17,187 nt of DNA from Eubacteriales bacterium (lineage in GTDB: Bacteria; Bacillota; Clostridia; Peptostreptococcales; Anaerovoracaceae), in assembly GCA_029098205.1 (NCBI GenBank), contig JAQXNW010000075.1, forward strand, positions 1 to 17,187, in the 5' to 3' direction. Below are positions 14,052 through 17,187 of the stretch, one piece after another. The notes under the pieces were generated by a model, which saw nothing but the letters and a program-made list of their open reading frames with translations, was not told where the DNA came from and did no database searches. Each line of letters starts with the position of its first letter. Position 1 is the stretch's first letter. A program made the translations under genes and the position numbers.

Positions 14052-15677
14052 TTATTTTCCGCTGTTTCCGTAGTTTGAAAGATAACGAGCCGACGGGTCG
14101 TTCACATCGCATCCTTCCCAGGAGCGATTCGGCATCCAGAAGCTCTTGATCATCTTCGCCTGCCCTGGATAGTATTTTTCGAAAAGCTCTCTGTAAAGAA
14201 GCGATTCTTTCGTAAACGGCTTCTCATAGTCATACCGCTCGCAGCCTTTTTCAAATTCCTCATCTGAATATTTCTGCTCCGCGTACTCCTTAAGGTCATC
14301 CACCATGGAATGCCCGACCGCATCGCTGAACGCGGCCTTTTCGCGCATCAGAATATCCTCCGGAAGCCAGTCTCCTTCAAATGCGTGGCGAAGGAGATAT
14401 TTTCCCTTCCCATACGTATTCATCTTAATCTTCGGATCCAGGGAAATCACATACGACGCGAAATCGAGATCCCCAAACGGGACTCTCGCCTCGATGGAAT
14501 TTACAGAGATGCACCGGTCCGCCCGAAGAACGTCGTACATATAAAGCTCGCGGACCCGCTTCTCCTCTTCCTTCTGGAACTCTTCCGGACTCGGAGCGAA
14601 ATCCGTATATTTGTATCCGAACAACTCGTCGGAAACCTCTCCCGTAAGAAGAACCCGGATATCTGTATGCTCATGGATATATTTACATACCAAATACATT
14701 CCAATCGACGCCCGGATCGTCGTGATGTCCCATGTACCTAGAAGCGCTACGACTTCCGGAAGCGCCCGGATCACATCGTCTCTGGTAATGATCACTTCCG
14801 TATGATCCGCCCCCAGATAACCCGCAACTTCTCTCGCGTACTTCAAATCGATCGCGTCAATATCCATGCCGATCGCAAACGTGCGGATCGGCTGACTGGT
14901 AAGCTTCGCGGAAATCGCACAGACTAGCGAAGAGTCAAGTCCTCCGGAAAGAAGGAATCCAACCGGCTGATCGGAATTCATTCGTTTTTCCACGCCGGAA
15001 ACAAGCTTGTCATGGATCTTCCCGCAGGCTGTTTCCACATCATCCCGGCAGACCGAATCCACCTCCGAAATATCCCGGTAACATACGAACTCGCCGTTTT
15101 TATAATAATACCCGGGAGGAAACGGCTTGATTTCCTGCGTGAGCCCTACCAGATTCTTTGCCTCACTCGCAAAATAAATGCCGCCTTTCTCTCCATATCC
15201 GTAGAACAAAGGCCGGATGCCGATGGGATCCCTGGCCGCCAGAACCGTTCCGTCTTCTGAATCATAAAGAATAAGCGCATACTCCGCATCCAGCATCCGG
15301 AACATTTCCGTCCCGTACTGCTCATACATCGGAAGAAGAACCTCACAATCCGAATCACTCTGGAACGAATATCCCTTCCGGATCAAATCCTCCCGGATTT
15401 TCTCAAACCCGTAAACTTCTCCATTGCAGACAACAAGCCGATGCCCTCTTTCAAAGGGCTGCATTCCCGATTCCGTAAGGCCCATGATCGACAGACGCTG
15501 AAAAGCAAGATAATTACCGGAATTTCGACCGTTATTCCCGAGATTTCCTTCTGCCGGCTCTCCCTGAAGTTCTACAATCCGCATGGAATCAGGACCTCTG
15601 GAGACGGTCTTCGAAAGAGCGGATTCCAACATCTCGCGGCTTGCACTGGTTCCGAAGCTTCCCATAATCGTACACAT
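14052..15677 (-). CDS. asnB: Glutamine-dependent asparagine synthetase
   Basis: A 541-residue AsnB-type enzyme that makes asparagine from aspartate, glutamine and ATP. The ATG at 15677 (AGGAG 8 nt upstream) places the catalytic Cys at position 2 (MCTIMGSFGT), as required for the class II glutaminase. A 9-residue longer frame would bury it. Glutaminase residues RGPDS (27-31) and CNGEVYGF (84-91) follow. The synthetase domain has the ATP pyrophosphatase loop LLSGGLDSS (242-250), LLTGEVSDELFGYKY and REKAAFSDAVGH. The family more often has GEGSDE, here GEVSDE. The gene is first in the operon with gltBD, behind a long leader with an attenuator. Together with glutamate synthase it uses glutamine as nitrogen donor, which fits joint control with the divergent glutamine synthetase. 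Confidence 0.95.
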   Translation of the reverse strand: MCTIMGSFGTSASREMLESALSKTVSRGPDSMRIVELQGEPAEGNLGNNGRNSGNYLAFQRLSIMGLTESGMQPFERGHRLVVCNGEVYGFEKIREDLIRKGYSFQSDSDCEVLLPMYEQYGTEMFRMLDAEYALILYDSEDGTVLAARDPIGIRPLFYGYGEKGGIYFASEAKNLVGLTQEIKPFPPGYYYKNGEFVCYRDISEVDSVCRDDVETACGKIHDKLVSGVEKRMNSDQPVGFLLSGGLDSSLVCAISAKLTSQPIRTFAIGMDIDAIDLKYAREVAGYLGADHTEVIITRDDVIRALPEVVALLGTWDITTIRASIGMYLVCKYIHEHTDIRVLLTGEVSDELFGYKYTDFAPSPEEFQKEEEKRVRELYMYDVLRADRCISVNSIEARVPFGDLDFASYVISLDPKIKMNTYGKGKYLLRHAFEGDWLPEDILMREKAAFSDAVGHSMVDDLKEYAEQKYSDEEFEKGCERYDYEKPFTKESLLYRELFEKYYPGQAKMIKSFWMPNRSWEGCDVNDPSARYLSNYGNSGK

Positions 15678-15960
15678 CGTGTTTACTCCTGCCTGCCGGA
15701 ACACCGGCTGTTACAAAATTACACATGCAGTCTGCTCTTTTCCTCCTGTGAACAGAACCCCGGACGGGTCTGTCCGCTCCGAGAGACAAAGTCTGAAAAA
15801 AAGATGCAACAGACATTAATAAATAAAACCAATATGCAGGAAGAGCTGATGCCTGGGGAATATCCGGGAATCCGGAACGAAAGAAAGATCGAAAACTTCG
15901 GTTCAGCCAGATCATACAGGCTGAACCGAATGACAGAGAAACACCGGTCAGAAAACCGTC
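15678..15960 (-). promoter_or_regulatory. Long asnB leader downstream of the attenuator
   Basis: About 280 nt of leader RNA with no supported gene. It holds a perfect 12-bp hairpin (15897-15908 with 15919-15930, 10-nt loop), followed on the minus strand by GTTTTCG and a T-rich stretch. It also has a TCCGG/CCGGA hairpin (15863-15876), a GTCTG/CAGAC dyad around a T-run (15791-15814) and an ACAGACCC-type hairpin near 15750-15775. No T-box signature (GGTGGNACC) was found. The 12-bp hairpin may act as a second pause or terminator. Confidence 0.45.
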
Positions 15961-16027
15961 AAACAAAAAACGCCGCAGGCAGTCAGTCTCGGACTTCTTC
16001 ACGAATCCGAAAAAGTATGCCGCGGCG
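15961..16027 (-). terminator. Premature terminator (attenuator) in the asnB leader
   Basis: On the minus strand CGCCGCGGCA (16027-16018) pairs with TGCCTGCGGCG (15981-15971, one bulged T), with an inner TCGGA/TCCGA stem. The next bases are TTTTTTGTTT (15970-15961). It lies about 70 nt after the predicted transcription start and about 285 nt before the asnB ATG. Unregulated, it would stop the operon early. Its 5' arm overlaps the hexaloop hairpin at 16023-16036. Confidence 0.87.
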
Positions 16028-16036
16028 CCATTGCCG
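16023..16036 (-). promoter_or_regulatory. ANTAR-type antiterminator hairpin before asnB
   Basis: On the minus strand CGGC-AATGGC-GCCG forms a 4-bp stem with a hexaloop carrying A at position 1 and G at position 4. These are the positions reported as conserved in RNAs bound by ANTAR proteins. The GCAATGGCGC core matches the published motif AGCAANGRRGCUY except for one loop base. Its 3' arm is shared with the 5' arm of the terminator, so the two folds exclude each other. A second hexaloop hairpin, expected just upstream, was not found. A GGAGC-TTTG-GCTCC tetraloop hairpin lies there instead. Confidence 0.65.
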
Positions 16037-16103
16037 TTCAAATCAATAGATCTTAAATATTTGTTCACCCCGGGAGCCAAAGCTCCTGCTTGCATTTTTA
16101 TTT

Positions 16104-16132
16104 AATGTACCACTCAAGAGGAACAAGGTCAA
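16104..16132 (-). promoter_or_regulatory. Predicted promoter of asnB-gltB-gltD
   Basis: On the minus strand TTGACC (16132-16127) and TACATT (16109-16104) are spaced by 17 bp, and the -10 has an upstream TGG (extended -10). Transcription would start near 16097. Confidence 0.7.
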
Positions 16133-16247
16133 TAGAATCGGCGAAAAATATTTTCAGAAAATTGCTGTTTTTGATAATAAACAGAAGAAATATTTGTAGA
16201 AAAAACATCATATTTGTTTTTGCGCACAAGTTTTTCTTAAAAAATGC
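16133..16247. promoter_or_regulatory. AT-rich spacer between divergent nitrogen promoters
   Basis: No gene is seen here. The stretch is very A/T-rich, with A- and T-tracts typical of curved or UP-element DNA. It has a perfect dyad CTGTTT/AAACAG with an 8-bp spacer (16165-16184). The dyad resembles but does not fit the GlnR box TGTNAN7TNACA: it has an 8-bp spacer and the inner A/T bases are reversed. Confidence 0.4.
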
Positions 16248-16276
16248 TTGACATACCACTTCGGACGGAATATATT
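16248..16276 (+). promoter_or_regulatory. Strong predicted promoter of glnN
   Basis: A perfect -35 TTGACA (16248-16253), a 17-bp spacer and a -10 TATATT (16271-16276) predict a start near 16283. It is the best match to the sigma-A consensus in the window. Confidence 0.85.
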
Positions 16277-16287
16277 TGAACCAAGAA

Positions 16288-16299
16288 GGCAATGGAGCC
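16288..16299 (+). promoter_or_regulatory. ANTAR-type antiterminator hairpin before glnN
   Basis: GGC-AATGGA-GCC has a hexaloop with A1 and G4. Its core GCAATGGAGC fits the ANTAR target motif AGCAANGRRGCUY at every core position. The stem is only 3 bp (plus a possible outer A-U pair). The 3' arm lies within the terminator 5' arm. It begins about 5 nt after the predicted start of transcription, which leaves no room for the usual first hairpin. Confidence 0.65.
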
Positions 16300-16341
16300 G
16301 TGAGTTCGAACGATCATTCGGACTTACGGCTTTTTGTTTTT
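16296..16341 (+). terminator. Premature terminator (attenuator) in the glnN leader
   Basis: A 15-bp stem (16296-16310 with 16317-16331) with two G-U pairs and a 6-nt loop is followed by TTTTTGTTTTT. It sits only about 13 nt after the predicted start and about 135 nt before the glnN ATG. Without antitermination almost all transcripts would end as RNAs of about 55-60 nt. Confidence 0.93.
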
Positions 16342-16477
16342 GAAAGCGGAAAAAGTCCGGGATTTGTTCATGAAATTGCTTAAGAAATCTCATGGAGCCC
16401 AAGGAACTTTTCCGCGGTAAATTCACATCGGCTGCCGGATGAAAACCGGAACCGAATAGGCTTAAAGGAGGTAAACA
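16342..16477 (+). promoter_or_regulatory. Structured glnN leader after the attenuator
   Basis: GCGGAAAAAGT (16346-16356) can pair with ACTTTTCCGC about 50 nt downstream, enclosing smaller A/T-rich dyads. A second hairpin, TCGG...CCGG-loop-CCGG...CCGA, lies at about 16430-16456. AAAGGAGG then ends 6 nt before the ATG. It does not match a riboswitch class I can name. It may stabilise the message or control translation. Confidence 0.4.
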
Positions 16478-17187
16478 ATGTACGATCTGCCCGAAGAATA
16501 CGGAAGCAAAGTCTTTAATGATGATGTTATGCGGGAACGCCTGCCGAAAGATATTTACAAAAAGCTGATGAAAACCATCGACGCCGGCGAAGAACTTACG
16601 ATCGACGTCGCTAACGCAGTCGCACATGCTATGAGAGAATGGGCCGTCGAAAAGGGAGCGACGCATTTCACGCACTGGTTCCAGCCGATGAACGGCGTTA
16701 CGGCAGAAAAGCACGACAGCTTTATTTCACCGATTGAAGGCGGTAAAGTCATCATGAAGTTCAGCGGAAAAGAGCTGATCAAGGGCGAACCGGACGCATC
16801 CTCCTTCCCTTCCGGCGGACTCCGCGCAACCTTCGAAGCAAGAGGATACACCGCATGGGATCCGACGTCGTATGCATTTATCAAGGAAAATACACTCTGC
16901 ATCCCAACCGCGTTCTGTTCCTACAGCGGCGAAGCGCTGGACAAAAAGACACCGCTCCTTCGTTCGATGGAAGTACTGGATAAACAAGCGAAACGAATTC
17001 TGAAACTGTTCGGACAGGAAACGAAAAGAATCACTACTTCTCTGGGATGCGAACAGGAATACTTCCTGATTGACCAGAAAGTATACGAAGAACGTCCGGA
17101 CTTAATCTACACCGGCCGCACGCTTTTCGGATCGAAGCCTCCGAAGGGTCAGGAAATGGACGACCATTACTTCGGACGGATCAAACA
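16478..17187 (+). CDS. glnN: Type III glutamine synthetase, N-terminal part, cut by window end
   Basis: The first 236 residues of a GSIII enzyme (family length about 700), which joins ammonia to glutamate using ATP. The sequence MYDLPEEYGSKVFNDDVMRE begins with the family's VFND.VM.ERLP pattern. It continues with VEKGATHFTHWFQPMNGVTA (57-76) and EKHDSFI, FPSGGLRATFEARGYTAWDP (110-129), the metal-binding GCEQEYFLID (190-199) and TGRTLFGSKPPKGQEMDDHY (212-231). The frame is open to the edge. AAAGGAGG lies 6 nt before the ATG. The gene is divergent from asnB-gltBD and has its own strong promoter and attenuator. GSIII differs from GlnA type I, and adenylylation is not expected. Confidence 0.97.
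   Translation, partial: MYDLPEEYGSKVFNDDVMRERLPKDIYKKLMKTIDAGEELTIDVANAVAHAMREWAVEKGATHFTHWFQPMNGVTAEKHDSFISPIEGGKVIMKFSGKELIKGEPDASSFPSGGLRATFEARGYTAWDPTSYAFIKENTLCIPTAFCSYSGEALDKKTPLLRSMEVLDKQAKRILKLFGQETKRITTSLGCEQEYFLIDQKVYEERPDLIYTGRTLFGSKPPKGQEMDDHYFGRIK

Noticed and set aside
15589..16095. Minus-strand frame of 168 codons across the asnB leader
   Set aside because: Its start is about 2 nt from the predicted transcription start, without a ribosome site. It runs through the attenuator and overlaps asnB out of frame, with no known domain.
15678..16097. T-box leader for asparagine before asnB
   Set aside because: No T-box consensus (GGTGGNACC) or specifier layout is visible on the minus strand.
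16050..16110. Glutamine riboswitch suggested by GTTCACCC on the plus strand
   Set aside because: The stretch lies antisense to the asnB leader, lacks the GGACGGAAGUAGG part of that class, and that class is known mainly from cyanobacteria and their phages.
16165..16184. GlnR operator between glnN and asnB
   Set aside because: The dyad has an 8-bp spacer and the wrong inner bases for TGTNAN7TNACA. It is kept only as an unassigned dyad.

Overview
The window reads as chromosomal DNA of an anaerobic, amino-acid-fermenting member of Clostridia (Bacillota). The grounds are strong Shine-Dalgarno sites, intrinsic terminators, sigma-A-type promoters, a butyryl-CoA dehydrogenase/Etf operon beside a lysine-fermentation enzyme, a type III glutamine synthetase and a Rae1-like nuclease domain. 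Genus cannot be told from the sequence. No transposase, phage gene, CRISPR array, tRNA or rRNA was seen.

All genes lie on the minus strand except the last. From left to right: a LysR-family regulator cut by the window edge (1-870); kal, 3-aminobutyryl-CoA ammonia-lyase (1101-1550), with its own promoter and strong terminator; the butyryl-CoA dehydrogenase operon bcd-etfB-etfA (4813 down to 1811); a single-gene unit coding for a TetM/EF-G-like GTPase fused to a Rae1/YacP-type NYN nuclease domain (5033-7651); the nitrogen operon asnB-gltB-gltD (15677 down to 7863), closed by a terminator built on a perfect 42-bp palindrome; and, divergently on the plus strand, the start of glnN, type III glutamine synthetase (from 16478, cut by the window end).

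The left half fits fermentation. Kal makes crotonyl-CoA and ammonia from 3-aminobutyryl-CoA, and Bcd/Etf reduces crotonyl-CoA to butyryl-CoA. The right half is ammonia assimilation: glutamine synthetase, glutamate synthase and a glutamine-dependent asparagine synthetase. It could recapture ammonia released by the left half.

The most notable regulatory finding is in the 800-bp divergent region 15678-16477. Both nitrogen operons have a clear promoter followed by a premature intrinsic terminator. In both, the 5' arm of that terminator overlaps a small hairpin with an almost identical hexaloop (AAUGGA and AAUGGC, closed by GGC/GCC). This matches the core of the RNA motif bound by ANTAR antiterminators, so both operons are proposed to be controlled by regulated antitermination. 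The most notable protein is the GTPase-Rae1 fusion, which joins a ribosome-binding translocase-like factor to a ribosome-dependent mRNA endonuclease domain.
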